A stretch of DNA of 64,000 bases from Stromatinia cepivora (GCA_014898415.1 RCTD01000001.1:2914001-2978000), one strand, 5' to 3'. Positions 21,521-33,398 are shown, counted from the first letter of the stretch. The notes: a model not told the origin generated them from the sequence alone. Translations and numbers: made by a program.

Positions 21521-22606
21521 TTTTAAATATTTCTCGAAAACTTGTTCTTGTGTGTCTGTAATTATTTCTGGTGAAGTATCGAATCAAAAGTTTTTAAAGA
21601 ATGCGCGATTGTTGTGAGTTGTAAATTATTACTGTTTTGCTTGAAGATTTTCGAAGTTCTCTGCACTTGGATTTATTAGAGAAATCGGCAAAGCCTTCTT
21701 GATAGCAAAAATACGCTAGCAGGGATTTTATGTGGGATGACTCTTACAGCTTTTCGACTCATTTTTGCTCAGAGTGAAGGGTCGCGCTGCATTTTGAGTT
21801 ACGCTTTGTAATTTGTCATCGAGGATATTCATATCGTGTTGAATGGATGATGGATGCAGTACAGCTTGAGGGCTAAGTCCCGGTACCTAGGCATACCGTA
21901 TATGGGATTTTGCTTAGGTATTAGAGAGATAACTTATCTCTCTCTGAGCTCTGAAAGTCTATCAAAATGAACATCAAGTGATTTTATTCACGATCCTCGA
22001 TCCTTGAGTGATGAAGATGCTATGCATGAGTCTTCTGGGCAGAGCAGTCATAGTCAGTATGATAAATCTGGATTAATAAGAGTCAAAGGCGCTGAGTAAA
22101 TTTCGATTCATAAATTTTTGCCAATTTTGAAGTCGAGTGTCTTCGAAGACAATGACCCTTGATATTAATTAAGATTGCCCTTTTAACCTTCTTCAAAGAT
22201 ATCGTGAAGCACTGAAGCTTCAGGAAAACACATTGGGAGCTGGGCATGCAGAAATCCAGCCATTTATTTATATTGCATAACTTTATTGGGAGGAAGAGAA
22301 GAGCCAGGAGTTCTCGGCTGCTTCGAACTGAACAAACTCCATGTATTTTTGCGGATTATTCAATTGTTTGAAGAATGCCAAATGCAATATCCCAATGCAC
22401 GCTCGATCCCAAGACTCAAACCCTCTATACATTCCCATACTTGCGGACTGCCTCGAACGTAACATTCCTATTTCTGAACTCATCTATACAACATCGTAAA
22501 TCGCATCCATCCACCCGCTGAATATGCAATCACGACATCCACGAAGAGTCCAAACAGAAGTTCATGTCCATAATTTCGCATTCGGTTTTGATCCAGCTCT
22601 TTAAGA
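21521..22606. other. Intergenic, no gene seen
   Basis: Promoter of TIF6 and 3' flank of the Cys-rich paralogue A. A 66-codon frame at 22283-22483 (-) is not supported by any feature. Confidence 0.5.
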
Positions 22607-23302
22607 TCACCACGGCGATGGACTGTCATTCGGCACATGGCTCTTAACAGGCTTAGGGACTATGTTGCGTCCGTTCCACCCAAATTTATGTTGTACCCTC
22701 TCCTTCTCAAAAGATTCATAGCCGGGTCCATCTGCACTCTTCCATTGGAAACGCACATCCTTCCCCACCGCTCTCTCTGCTTTCAATAAATAAAGCCGTT
22801 CATTTTCGTATTGTAACTCCACAGGACAATGCCCATGGTAGAACCAAGTATGGTAATCGATAAAGGGGAAGCTCTTTCTCCCCTCACCTCGCGGACAGTT
22901 CTCTCCAAGACAAAACCCCTTCCTAACTGGCTCCTTCAACTCAAATATCATTCCAAAGTCACAACAAGTACGCGGTCCCAATTGCTCAGGCTTCCAATAT
23001 TGACAAGGCCTTATATGCCCAACGACGCAAAACCCGTTATGCTCATCATTCGGATTTTCCAATGGAGGTTTCCAAGAACAGTCCTCCCAAGCTATTATCT
23101 CGTAGATGCATTGTTCTCCATGTTCTTGTGGAGGGAAGGCGTATGGAACAGATTCACTGGCTCGGGAGAATGCTGGGAATGACCATTCTCTTTGATAACT
23201 CTCATTCGTTTCCCAAAGACAAGGTGTTCCCTCGTCATGGCCATGGGGGTTGGATATATAATTATGATCTTGATTATATTGTTGGTTGTTAGGCTCCGAC
23301 AT
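22607..23302 (-). CDS. Unrecognised Cys-rich protein, paralogue A (intact)
   Basis: Intact 231-residue frame that I do not recognise. The ATG at 23302 is used; the frame extends eight codons upstream only from a non-ATG codon. No signal peptide, membrane span or nuclear signal is evident. A conserved block shared with two nearby genes runs: W(S/A)FPxF, then QCIYEIIAWEDC, NGFCVVGHIRPC, PRTCC, RKGFCLGENCPRGE and YHTWFYHGHCPVEL. The regularly spaced Cys, including one CC pair, suggest a disulfide- or metal-stabilised domain of about 110 residues. The remaining C-terminus is basic. The two relatives at 24094-24692 (-) and 26076-26835 (+) are described separately. Function is unknown. Confidence 0.7.
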   Translation of the reverse strand: MSEPNNQQYNQDHNYISNPHGHDEGTPCLWETNESYQREWSFPAFSRASESVPYAFPPQEHGEQCIYEIIAWEDCSWKPPLENPNDEHNGFCVVGHIRPCQYWKPEQLGPRTCCDFGMIFELKEPVRKGFCLGENCPRGEGRKSFPFIDYHTWFYHGHCPVELQYENERLYLLKAERAVGKDVRFQWKSADGPGYESFEKERVQHKFGWNGRNIVPKPVKSHVPNDSPSPW

Positions 23303-24093
23303 GTTCTTAATGGGAGGAATTGGCAAAAGTACTCGCAGGTTGTTTGATAGTACACCACCTACTATGGGACCAAGTGCGATCGTGAACAGCTGCTTTTATC
23401 TTAGGAACTGTTCGCTTTAGTTATACTTTGGATAAGAAAGTGATAAAAAAGAAAAGGTCAACAAGCGGATACTCAAAAACATAATTGCATATCGGTACCA
23501 GGAGTCTCTTTTTTTCTGGGAGGTATTTATTTATGGAAAACAATCTGTTCGTTATGACGCTGATGCTGTTCACTCCTTCTTTAAATCTATATTACATTAC
23601 TTAGGTGTAATTACTTCGCTCTTTCTCATTTGACTTGATTTTCAAGAAAAGAAGTGCAGGCTTTCAGTATATTTTGAATTCAATATGAAATATCAAAGTT
23701 TGGGATATATTTCAATATTCAGGAAAGTTTCTCGAGCAAAATCGATCATTCGTGTTTTGCATTATATTCATTTAATACTACATCATATCATATCACATTA
23801 TGCAATAAATATATCAACTCGTTGGTATACAAATCATCATATTCACAAAGTATAAAGGCAAGCGCTTGATTCTACTGTTGCGAACCTATTTTGTTCCACA
23901 GTACTAGGCATCTAGGCCGTGGAATTGGTACATTGTGTCCATCTCCCACTTGCAATGGCCATTTGGTATGCAGACCTGAGGTTTTGATGATAGGTGTAGA
24001 TACTGTGGAAGGTAAGAGAAATGGTAATACTCGGAGTACCAGGTGAGCGGCAATTGATGTATGAACTTGACGGATGGCCTCCATTGTCATTGC
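23303..24093. other. Intergenic, no gene seen
   Basis: AT-rich spacer between paralogues A and B. Short open frames overlap its right end but show no features. Confidence 0.5.
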
Positions 24094-24692
24094 TCATTCA
24101 TTTCTACTCCTCTCATCTTGCGGGAACCATTCTTCTAATCTCTCTTCCGTTAATTCTGGGAACAACCTTTCCGGTAAAACCCCACGATAAAACCACGCAT
24201 CGAACCGATAGGGCGGATTTGGAACTGGTCTATCCTTCCCGCCCAACTCCTCAAAACCTGGACAATGCGGTCCGTAACAAAACCCTTTTCTTTCCTCAAC
24301 AACAACTATATTGGGTTTCTTGCAGCATTCATACAAGTTTGATTGCTTAGGTGTAAAATTCACGCATCGATTTGCATGAAAGATGACGCAAAATCCTTTA
24401 TATTTACTATCCTCGTCCGATTTTGCGCGCTCCCACGTTATCGCACCATATGTACAAGGATGTTCTGGAGAAGGAAGACGAGGACGATGTGGACGATGAG
24501 GACGACGATCGAGATGAGATGAGATTTCCCAGACATATATTGTATAGGAGGTGCATATGCTCGGGTAGGATACTCTGGAAATGCCCAATTATTTGGAATC
24601 GTACTCTGATCCAAATCTGCGTCTGGGGGTTCACTAGAGCTCGATCTTGGGTCGTCATATTGAGCGTGGCTTGAACACTTGGTCACTGCCAT
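24094..24692 (-). pseudogene. Cys-rich paralogue B, apparently frameshifted
   Basis: The frame from the ATG at 24692 encodes NNWAFPEYPTRAYAPP, matching the W(S/A)FPxF segment of paralogue A. The rest of the family domain (HPCTYGAITWE, YKGFCVIFHANRC, YECC, RKGFCYGPHCPGFEE, DAWFYRG) continues in a different frame down to the stop at 24094. No intron with compatible phase and a usable donor was found between the two parts, so one frameshift in the low-complexity CATCGTCC-rich tract (about 24470-24590) is the simplest reading. The DC cysteine after the AITWE motif is also missing. It might still be a live gene if the assembly is wrong or the start differs. Confidence 0.6.
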
Positions 24693-26075
24693 TTTCTTAT
24701 GTGTATGAGGATTCTTGTCACGCTCGGAAATGGGTTGATGGGATAGTAATAGTAAGATTACTATTTAATAGAGGAATATCATGAAGTCATGAATTCTCTC
24801 TACTTTCAACGAGGGATTTGGGTATGTGTTGAATATACTTTGTTTTTATCTTCAAAGAGTAATGGAATTATCAGAAGTTGGCAATATAAAAGTAGTTCAT
24901 CTATGCAATTAAATATACATCTTGGGTGTACTAGAAAGTTCTCAATCTAGTCAGATATTTCGAACTGAATCAACCGAATCACTCGTTCTTTTTTGAAGAC
25001 TCATAAATGGAAAAAATAGTTGAAGATTCAAAGAATGACTTCATTTCTGAGATTCATGAATACTAAACCTTTTATTCATACTTTGGAATTGACTTTCAGA
25101 GTACATCAGTGATACATAGTCAACGTATTTCCAACCAAGTTACACCAGCAATGACTTCCACGATCCTAGCTCAATCTGTAATTGGTGCATTAATACCATT
25201 AGTAGGACGCCAGTAACGACCTTCAGTATGAGCAATTGGGACGCAATGATATCAAGTGAAATTTCAGCGCCAAATAAAAATAGAGTGTCTTAGCCCTGTC
25301 TTGGATGGGTAACAGTATTTCTCTTATCTGCAAGTGATACATACACTGTATATTTAGTGATGAGTTTTCTTCATTTTGGTGTGACAAGGAGATATTACCA
25401 AGGGGTTTGAATGCAGATTTGAATACTGTATTGATAGTACAAGGATAATGTGAAATTTGGATATTCGGGTAAAATGAACCCATTGTATTGAATCTCAAGT
25501 GAAGCATGTGGGTAATTTTGACCACTCGAGTTCCTGATATCCTATGACATAATTATATAAATCCAATCTGAACTACAGGATGCATCTTTATCAAAAACCC
25601 ATTATATCAACAATATCTTCCCCATGAGCAAGAAGAAACCGATGCAGAGCTATGAATATGGTAATCGATATCACGCATGATTCAGGCCCGTATTGGAACA
25701 CTCCTCAGCATGGACAAAGAACGACTTTGGTATCTGAGTGTTAACAAATATGTATATGATCAACTCCTAGTAATTATGAGTCTCTAAGATGGAATAAGTG
25801 GTTTGAATTTAAGATTTCTGGCTTGATTCATGATTCCCTAGTGCATCTGGGTTGTATCTTCATACTTCTATGCATCCTAACCCGTGTTGCGGCCTCTTAA
25901 CTTCATCCTCCAATGAACAAATCCGGAGCAGATCAAGATTCCGGATGCATACCCAAATCGCAACATCCTGATACAAACAGCAAGATTTTTCATCATCGGT
26001 CTCTACTTTACCTCACTCATTTTTAACTTCATACCAGCTCATTCCTATATTTACCACCAGCCTTCTACAGGCAAT
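24693..26075. other. Intergenic, no gene seen
   Basis: AT-rich spacer between the divergently arranged paralogues B (-) and C (+), and promoter region for both. An open frame at 25223-25525 (-) has no recognisable feature. Confidence 0.5.
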
Positions 26076-26835
26076 ATGTCAGGTCGCAACTGTCAACGCT
26101 ATGGTCAACATAGTGACTACACCTTCAACTCACCTGAAGACTTCACCAGGTCCTCCTTACTTCAACGTATGGATCCACCTGCTGTGAAACCATGGGCATT
26201 TCCATCATTTCTCCAAGCAGGTCAACCTCCCAAACCCCTCGAATACTTCCATCGAACACCAGAACTCGAAGCAAAACGTCGCGCCGACACTGCAACTTTA
26301 TCGTCCAGATGCATCTCATCTCCACGTCATCTTCTTCTGGCTCCGAATGAACAAGAATGCGTCTATAAGGCAATTGCCTGGGAAAATTGTTTCGGAAGAC
26401 GTAAGTTGGGAGAGCAAGATGTTGTACATAAGGGAATTTTGCATCCTTAATCATAAAACTGCCTGTGGCAATTATAAAATTTGGCAACGGGGTCCGTATG
26501 TGTGCTGTGGTACACCCACATTTGAAATTCGTTGGGCCGACAGTAATTGGTGTTTTGGTGAGGGTTGTCCGGGTCTTATTGAATATGCGGAGCTGCGGAT
26601 TAAACTGTCGTTCTGTGATTGGCATTATCGCTTGGAGTTTTATTATGGGCATGATGATAAGGGGCTTGCGGTACAGAGGAACATTCGACAATTGAAACGG
26701 GCGCAACTATTGAGGGAACAGGAGAGAGATCAAAGGGATGCGAGAGAATATGCGAAGAAGGAGGATAGGCAAAGGTCGGGGGAGTTGAGTCAACTTTATG
26801 GGGGAAATACTGGGGGTTATGATGATGGGATGTAG
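26076..26835 (+). pseudogene. Cys-rich paralogue C, apparently frameshifted
   Basis: The first frame (from ATG 26076) encodes KPWAFPSF and QECVYKAIAWENC, then VVHKG, and stops at 26450. The family domain continues in another frame with FCILNHKTAC, GPYVCC, WCFGEGCPGLIE and the C-terminal charged tail to 26835. The break falls exactly between HKG and FC, where paralogues A and B read NGFC and KGFC. One extra A near 26433-26437 explains it. A GTAAGT is present at 26401 but would give only a 32-nt intron, so splicing is a less likely explanation. The C-terminus is a Lys/Glu/Arg-rich helix-like segment absent from B. Confidence 0.65.
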
Positions 26836-27067
26836 GACTTTGGCTAGTAAAATTTGACAATGGTACTGATTTGGGTGGTTCGAAATGATGTTCGACAACA
26901 TGGCTTTGGGTCTCTGTCTGTTGTCTTTGTGGATGTAGTGGCTGCATACCGGTTAGTTAGTGGATGAGATTCCATGGATCGGTATGGGCCATTGCGGGTG
27001 GAGAGTCGATCTTTAGTACTTCCACTCGGAGTAAGCGTTGGTTTTCCATATAAAAAAAAGAATACAA

Positions 27068-27244
27068 AAGCATCCAGTTATAGAGAAACAAAGATGCCAG
27101 AGTAATCACACCTCTAGATATTATTGGAGGAATTCGATGTTTGGGTTTCATTCCAGTGGCAGAGTTCATCTGTTTGGTCATGTACATGTCCCAAATTCCA
27201 TATGTGTTAGTTCGACCAATGACGAACGATCGACGGGTGTACAA
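27068..27244 (-). pseudogene. Relic of an MFS transporter (central segment)
   Basis: About 59 residues on the minus strand, including KPKHRIPPIIS and ITLASLFLYNWM. These resemble the conserved loop-to-span segment of DHA1-type facilitators (PE-R-PP followed by a G-rich span). Positions that are normally Glu, Gly or Pro read Lys, Arg, Ser or Leu, each compatible with a G-to-A or C-to-T change. No flanking transporter sequence is recognisable, so this is a fragment. Confidence 0.5.
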
Positions 27245-27427
27245 TTCATGGATTAGAATCCGTGGATTTTGATACCGCGTTAACTCCCCGTCAAAAACTC
27301 AGGCAACATAGCTGCATAATTTACTATACAAGGTGTGCTCGCAGTCTTATTCCAAGAAGATCTATTGTACAATAATTTGCTATGATCTGCAAAGGAGAAT
27401 CTACCCGAATCCAGCCAGTTTTTCAAT

Positions 27428-27559
27428 TTAATCTGCAATGATTTCTACAACCGGACCTTCAAATGTTCTTTTACCCCATACGTAGTACACCATGCTAAAG
27501 ATGACTGTGAAACCTGTAACGAGAACACTGAAGTTCATGTTTGATGGCGGTGTGATGGT
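27428..27559 (-). pseudogene. C-terminal relic of an amino-acid/choline (APC) permease
   Basis: A 43-codon segment ending in a stop encodes TPPSNMNFSVLVTGF, a last membrane span, and a tail ending GPVVEIIAD. This is the typical C-terminus of fungal GABA/choline-type permeases (NMNY...span...GPVVE). A CCTCAG 3' splice site precedes it at 27561-27560, but no upstream permease exons are found. A truncated acetyltransferase lies there instead, on the other strand. Confidence 0.6.
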
Positions 27560-27576
27560 CTGAGGGCGAGGGGAGG

Positions 27577-28078
27577 ATGTATGCGAGTAATTATATGCGG
27601 CAGGTGGAGGCTCATAAGGAGAGGGATTATAATCGTCCTCATGTTTGTGAGTGTATTTTATCTCCAGTCCAAAGATACCAGAGACTAAGAAACCTACAAA
27701 ATGGATCTCAACATCTCATTCACAGTCCCCTCATGGCGACGTCGCGGAGTAGGATCCATACTGATGAAATGGGGGATCCAAAAGCCGACGAGATGGGAGT
27801 TGATTCTTTCATCGAAGCCAGTGCATCTGGAAAGTTCTTGTATGAGAAATTTGGATTTCTGCCTTATAAGAAATTAATCATCAATACGAAAGTGGAAAAT
27901 CCAAGTGAAGAATGGACAGAAGTGATGTGAGGTTGTAAGGAGCTCAAGACTAATAGTGGATAGGTATTTGATGTGGAGACCGATTGGGGGAAGTTTGAAG
28001 CGGGAAAGACGACTCTCCCGTGGGAATCTGTGCCTTTTGTTCCAGAGGTTTTTTGATTGTGTATTGAGCAGGTGGTAG
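27577..28078 (+). pseudogene. Truncated, frameshifted GNAT acetyltransferase
   Basis: Parts of a fungal GNAT N-acetyltransferase are colinear on the + strand: RPHV (about 27630), then WRRRGVGSILMKWGIQK, the acetyl-CoA-binding R/Q-x-x-G-x-G/A motif (27734-27784), then ADEMGVDSFIEASASGKFLYEKFGF in another frame, and finally YLMWRPIGG after a phase-compatible 37-nt intron (27927-27963, with CTAAT branch site). A missing G at about 27784 breaks the frame between the two core motifs. The N-terminal half of the domain is absent and replaced by the permease relic. Confidence 0.7.
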
Positions 28079-29679
28079 AAGAAAAAGATCTCATCTTTTC
28101 AAGATGTACCCCCGCCAGGTGCGTAATGAAGGGAGAAATAGATGGAAAATCGTGAATCGTTCTTTTATAGAGATTCTAATTTGTTGATATATCCTTCCCT
28201 ATGATTGTATATATCTTATCACAGCACTTCACCGAAATTCCTTCTGGGATGAAAAAGCATCTTTTCCTCAAGACCATACTTATTCACCATCATCATGACA
28301 TAGCCATTGAACTCAACAATGCGATCTCATCTCTTTTCTTACAAACGATTCAAACATGTATCTGGATACTCGAGTAGAATCTCAGCCAAAAATCCAAAAT
28401 AGCCCAACACAAGCCACTGCCCAGTAAATCCACCAAAATAACTGAAACTATCCAAAAATCATTTATCCTAATCCTACAACATCCAGAATTAACAATTCAC
28501 AAACCTCCAAACCACAAAGAAATCCTAATCAACCGCAATCCCTTCAAAAACCCAAAACCCATTCATCAATCTTGTCTCTCAACAGCCGAGCTGCCACTTG
28601 CAAATACCCACAGCTAAAGAACCATCCCATCCCATCCCACTCCCTCCAAACACCACCTTCCAGCTCGCCCACTCAGAACCAATTACATTTTTAACTTTTC
28701 ACATTTGACTTGTTACATTATACTTTCTCCCCCAAAAGATTCCCGGGTCCCAATCTACTAATTACCACACATCTCATATTTGCAAGATTACAAAAACTCA
28801 TAAAATCAATCGAGTTACAATTTCCTCGAACCAAAATCCCCATTCGATCCATTCTATCTCCAAATTCCAAAACCCCATTCATCAAAATCTCCCATTCTCA
28901 TCAAGAAATGCTACCACTTTTGATAAACAGCTCTCAAATCTTATACTTTCTCGCTCATCTTCATTCCTTCTTCAAATTATAATATTCTCGTAAAACAACC
29001 TTTTGAAGAGAATTAATAAGAACAAGCACCATAGCAGGAAACATAGATTCTATTCCTACTCATTCATTCACTCACTCCCCTACTATAAACACCAGACTAG
29101 GATTATTATTTCCACCTATCCTCCTATCCGTTCCTTCCTTTCCACCATCCCAAACCGTCTCAAACCACTAAAACAAAACTCCTCCCACTTCCCCCGGAAA
29201 AAAAAAAAGAGCAAAACTTTTAAAACTGCGTTGCGCCCACCAATTTCAATACCAATCCCAATTTCAATCCCACTCCCAATTCCATTCCCAATCCCAATTT
29301 GTCTGTCTATTTGTTCAGGAAACAAACAAACACATACGTTTAATCGTAAATAACTCGCTTCCCCCGCCTAAACTAAATCCTACGCCTGCCTAGTTGGTGG
29401 AAGAATGGAAAAATGAAGAAATGAAGAAATTGTTTGTTGGTACAGAGAAGAAAAGAAGAGAAAAGAGGCTGATACGAAGAAAGGAGGTTGGAAGAGAAAA
29501 TGCTCTACGTGGAAGAGTTTTCGTATTGACCATTCAGGTATGGGGTGTTGGCTATTGTGGTAAAAGCGCGTGATGATGGAGCAGGACTTGAAGTTGCACG
29601 TTCCGCATGACCTATCCAATGCAAGATTCCTTACTTCACTTGTTTATGTATGTGTCTTCATAGATACCATTCCATCAGC
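28079..29679. other. Intergenic, pyrimidine-rich, no gene seen
   Basis: The + strand is markedly C/T- and A-rich with few G from about 28360 to 29350. The open frames there (up to 116 codons) are low-complexity Ser/Pro/Ile products of this bias. The right end is the 3' flank of the coiled-coil gene. Confidence 0.5.
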
Positions 29680-32110
29680 TCAAAGACCCCTTCCCGTACC
29701 ATTTCCATATCCTGTCCCATTTACAAATGGATTAAATCCATTACTACGGGGCACCGGTAATGAAGTCGGTTGTACGCGCCTTTGTGGCGGGGCGGGAAGA
29801 ATCTCCTTATACTTGTTATGAGGACCACCTTGGGCTTGCGGCGGACCAGCATATTGAAAGAATTGCGTTTGCTGCTGTGGCGGTTGAGGGGGTGGAAGAG
29901 TCATGGGTAAAGGTGGTGGGAGATTCATATGTGGGGGTGGAGGTGCAAATGAAGGACCTGTTCTATAGAATTCTGATTGGGAGAAAGTATAGATTTGTTG
30001 CATTGGTCTCGGCGCTGGGATGATTGGATGAGGAAGCCCACCACGGGGTTGTGGTACCCCACGTAATTCGGCTGCATCCGCGAGGATACCTAAGTTTCCG
30101 ACTTGGTTGAAAGTTTTGACTGGAGATCGACGTAAATGAGGAGAATATCCAATATCTCGGACTGGATCGTAGCCTTGAGTTCTTTGTGCAGGTGCAGGTG
30201 CAGGTGTAGGTGTTCCGGGTCCTGAAGTTGCTCTGACTGAGGATGCTGATGGAAGTGGCTTGGATAAAAGATTTGTCGCCTCTGTTACAGCTTGCATCAA
30301 AGAATCACTAATCTTGCCAATGATTTGAGGTTCAGCTTTCTTTTCAATCGGACGAAGAATAGGATCACGAAGTCCAATTGCTTCCAATGATTCAGCCATC
30401 TTGAGCTGATCGACAAGATCCGCAAATTCCCTTTCTGTACGTGCCATCCATGCAGAACGGGAAGTTTCAAATCTTGGTTTGAGTGATTCTTCATCTTGAG
30501 TTTCAACAACAAAGACAACAGGTTTGGTCTCTGCTACAGGTTTACTCCAATCACTTCTTACAGTAAGTGTAGGATTAATAGAACCTTTAACAGGCAAACC
30601 CAAAGTAGGATGTAATTTATGAGTCTCAACAATCGTTTGATCCAAGTCTTCCAGTCGATTATTCGTAGAATGATGATTTCTCACCCAAGGATCATAATGA
30701 AAATTCTTCGGTTGTGGAGAAGGGTCCATTCCAATGAAAGTAGGAAGATCATTCTTGTTGTACTTTTTGTAATGGTGATGACGAATACCTATTTCATCTT
30801 CATCAAAAGTAAATGGAGGCTCGACCACTATACGATTATTCGGTGGATCGCCATTTCTGGGTCTTGCTTTATTTGGTATGTAAGCTCCAAATTTATCGGT
30901 TTCCAACTCATCGGCATCTTCTTGTTCGGTCAATTCGGCTGGGGTGGGAGCTGCAGAATCTCCATCCACGGTAGTAGCGAGAGATAATGAGGTGGCAGGT
31001 TGATACAAGGCTGTCTTTTTGGGTGCGACTTCTGTATCATCCGGCGTCATAATATCTAGAGGTTTGAATGGTGATGCAGGCATCTTGGTAGACTTCTTTC
31101 CACGACCGCCTCGTTTTTTGCCTCGCGCCTTCTCAGCTTCAGCAGCCAGTTGTGCAGCACGACCACCATTAGCCCACGCATCAGCAGGGTGGATAAAAAT
31201 TTCTTCCGGAATTCTCTTGATATGTGAATGATCAAACTGGTAAAATTAGTAAGAATTGATAATAACGAAAATCTTTTTCACTTACATTATGCTGAGATGG
31301 ACTATCAGCACCAGATCGCATTTCCATTTGTTGGTGCTCTTCAATCAATCTTCTCTTGATCATTAAATCATACTTCTCCTTAATCAATTCTACTCGTGTC
31401 TATGCATGTGTTAACAAAGTCCATAATAATTAAAAAGAATAACATACCTCATATACCCCCCTAGTATATTCCTCACCAAGCAACCTCTGCTTCTCCACAC
31501 ACGCCAATTGAACCTTACGTTGAGCCTCCAACAACGCAACCCTCTCAGCATATTTCGCAGCCAATTGATCTCTCACAATCTGAAATTCAGGCAACGTCTC
31601 ATGATACTTCGGATCCTCACTCATAGCCTGCAAGGACTTATCTGAAATGACATCCAGAGCGACCCTCTGCAACAAAGCCACCTGTTTATACTGAGTTTTC
31701 AGCAATTGTTTCCGATGATACAAACTCTGTATCCTCGCATTACTTGATTTTTTCACTCGATGACCACCTCTTCCACGAGATGATTTCCCGCCCGCCACAC
31801 CTGTATTAGTGTCCACACCACCCATCTTCACCATGGGAATTTTCGCATTACCATTTCGACCGACCTTTCCCCCTCCACGAATTCTACCGCGTCCACGACC
31901 TCTACCGCGAAAACCTCCTCGAAGGGGTAAATTAGCGTCGAGATCAAGATTTTCAGAGTCCATTGGACTTTGAGCCAAGACGGCGTCAGCTGATGTGGAA
32001 GAAGGTGATGATAATGGAGAAGATGTTCGTGATTTTTTTGAAGGGGGTGAACTAGGTTCTACTTCATTGGATTTACGCTTAGAGCGTGTAGAATATGTAG
32101 GAGGTTTCAT
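29680..32110 (-). CDS. RG-rich, coiled-coil nuclear protein (possibly Sds3-like)
   Basis: Three exons on the minus strand (32110-31448, 31399-31286, 31236-29680) give 777 residues; donors GTATGT and GTAAGT, all phase 0. The N-terminus is basic and Ser-rich, followed by an RGG/GRGRGRGR-type tract (residues 64-80) and a second RGRGG patch. Residues about 127-255 form a long heptad-like helix (ARIQSLYHRKQLLKTQ ... EEYTRGVYETRVELIKEKYD). A basic KKRGGRGKK cluster follows, then a conserved-looking block (PPFTFDEDEIGIRHHHYKKYNK) and a Pro/Gln/Ala-rich C-terminus. The coiled coil is reminiscent of Sds3-type histone-deacetylase subunits, but that is a weak impression. Chromatin or RNA-associated function is inferred from composition only. 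The upstream spacer separates it from RAD23. Confidence 0.8.
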
Positions 32111-33398
32111 GTTTTGATTCTTGAAATAAATTGCTGGATTTGTGAAATAATATGATGGATGAATGGATGGAGCTTGAAAAAGTCGGAGTAAAGGTTACCA
32201 CGTCTGGGATTAATCACTAGTGTGTTTTTCGTTCTTGAAGTGTTAAGCCCTTATGAAGAAGAATTTAATTCTCAATATATGAATGGATTTATTTCTTTGA
32301 AGGAAAGATTGAAATATGAAAATCTCAATTCAGAATGTGAATATAAGTTTGAGATAATTAATCTAATATTGTAGCAATATCATGAAGAGAATGAACAACA
32401 ATAACATGAAATTGAAGTTCTTATTGTTGCACACCATCCCATCTGCAAAAAAGCATGGATCATCATTAAAAACATATTGGAACTTTTTCAAGTGATATGA
32501 TTGGTGGACCCACATAGGTTACCGTACACTAACATCAAACTTGAAGGATGCGGCAAGGGAACATAACGGTAGGATCAGCGGGAGGCACTTGGAGAAGAAA
32601 AGTGAATATCATTTAACTATATAGGGAGGTGGAAACAATAGAAGTATAATATATAAACTCTTACATGAGCTCAAGGTATTTCACCTACATATTTCAGAAT
32701 TTCATGCTTTAAGATTACAGATTACAGGTTACAAACCCCACGAACTCAATCCAATCCAAACATCTTCAATCCCACCCCCTTCCCCCTTTCCCCTTCCCCC
32801 CTTTCCACCCCAAATACTCGACGTCTTCACACAGAAAAATCCTACAAATTTACAAACCTACAAGCCAACCAACCAACCAATCAATCAATCAATCAACCTA
32901 TATCTACTAACAACCTACCTAACAACCTAAAAATAACTCTTCTATGTGTATGACACTATGAGATACCTAGGCTGTAGGTGGTTTCAGATGAGCACGCACA
33001 TGCTCATGCACATGCACATGCACAAAGAAGAATAGAACCCGCCAGTTTACCTGTATGCATGTGAATATTGAAATCTCATTCATTCATCATTTCGCCGTCC
33101 TTCTGTATAAGACAGAGTAGGGTCCATATGATAGACCAGGTTACATTTTGTTATGTTACGGAAAATTATGCAACGCAGGTACTTCGTCCGCACAGTTGAT
33201 TCCCTTCCGACCTTTATAAAAAAGTCTCCCTGCCTCCTACTTCTCACTTCCTCTGCCACCCCTTAGCTCCCTCCATTTCTCCGGCATTACCACACGTAAA
33301 TTGCGAAGCTCATTCGTTATTCATTCGCTCAATGAAAAGGGAATAAAACAGAAAAAAATTGAATTCGGAGATTTGAGAACCATAGAAGTAAGGAAAAT
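32111..33398. other. Intergenic, no gene seen
   Basis: Promoter of the coiled-coil gene and 3' flank of RAD23. It has a short CATGCA repeat and a pyrimidine-rich tract at about 32750-32890. No coding feature is supported. Confidence 0.55.
32997..33023. repeat. (CATGCA)n microsatellite
   Basis: About four copies of a 6-bp unit in the 3' flank of RAD23. Confidence 0.75.
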
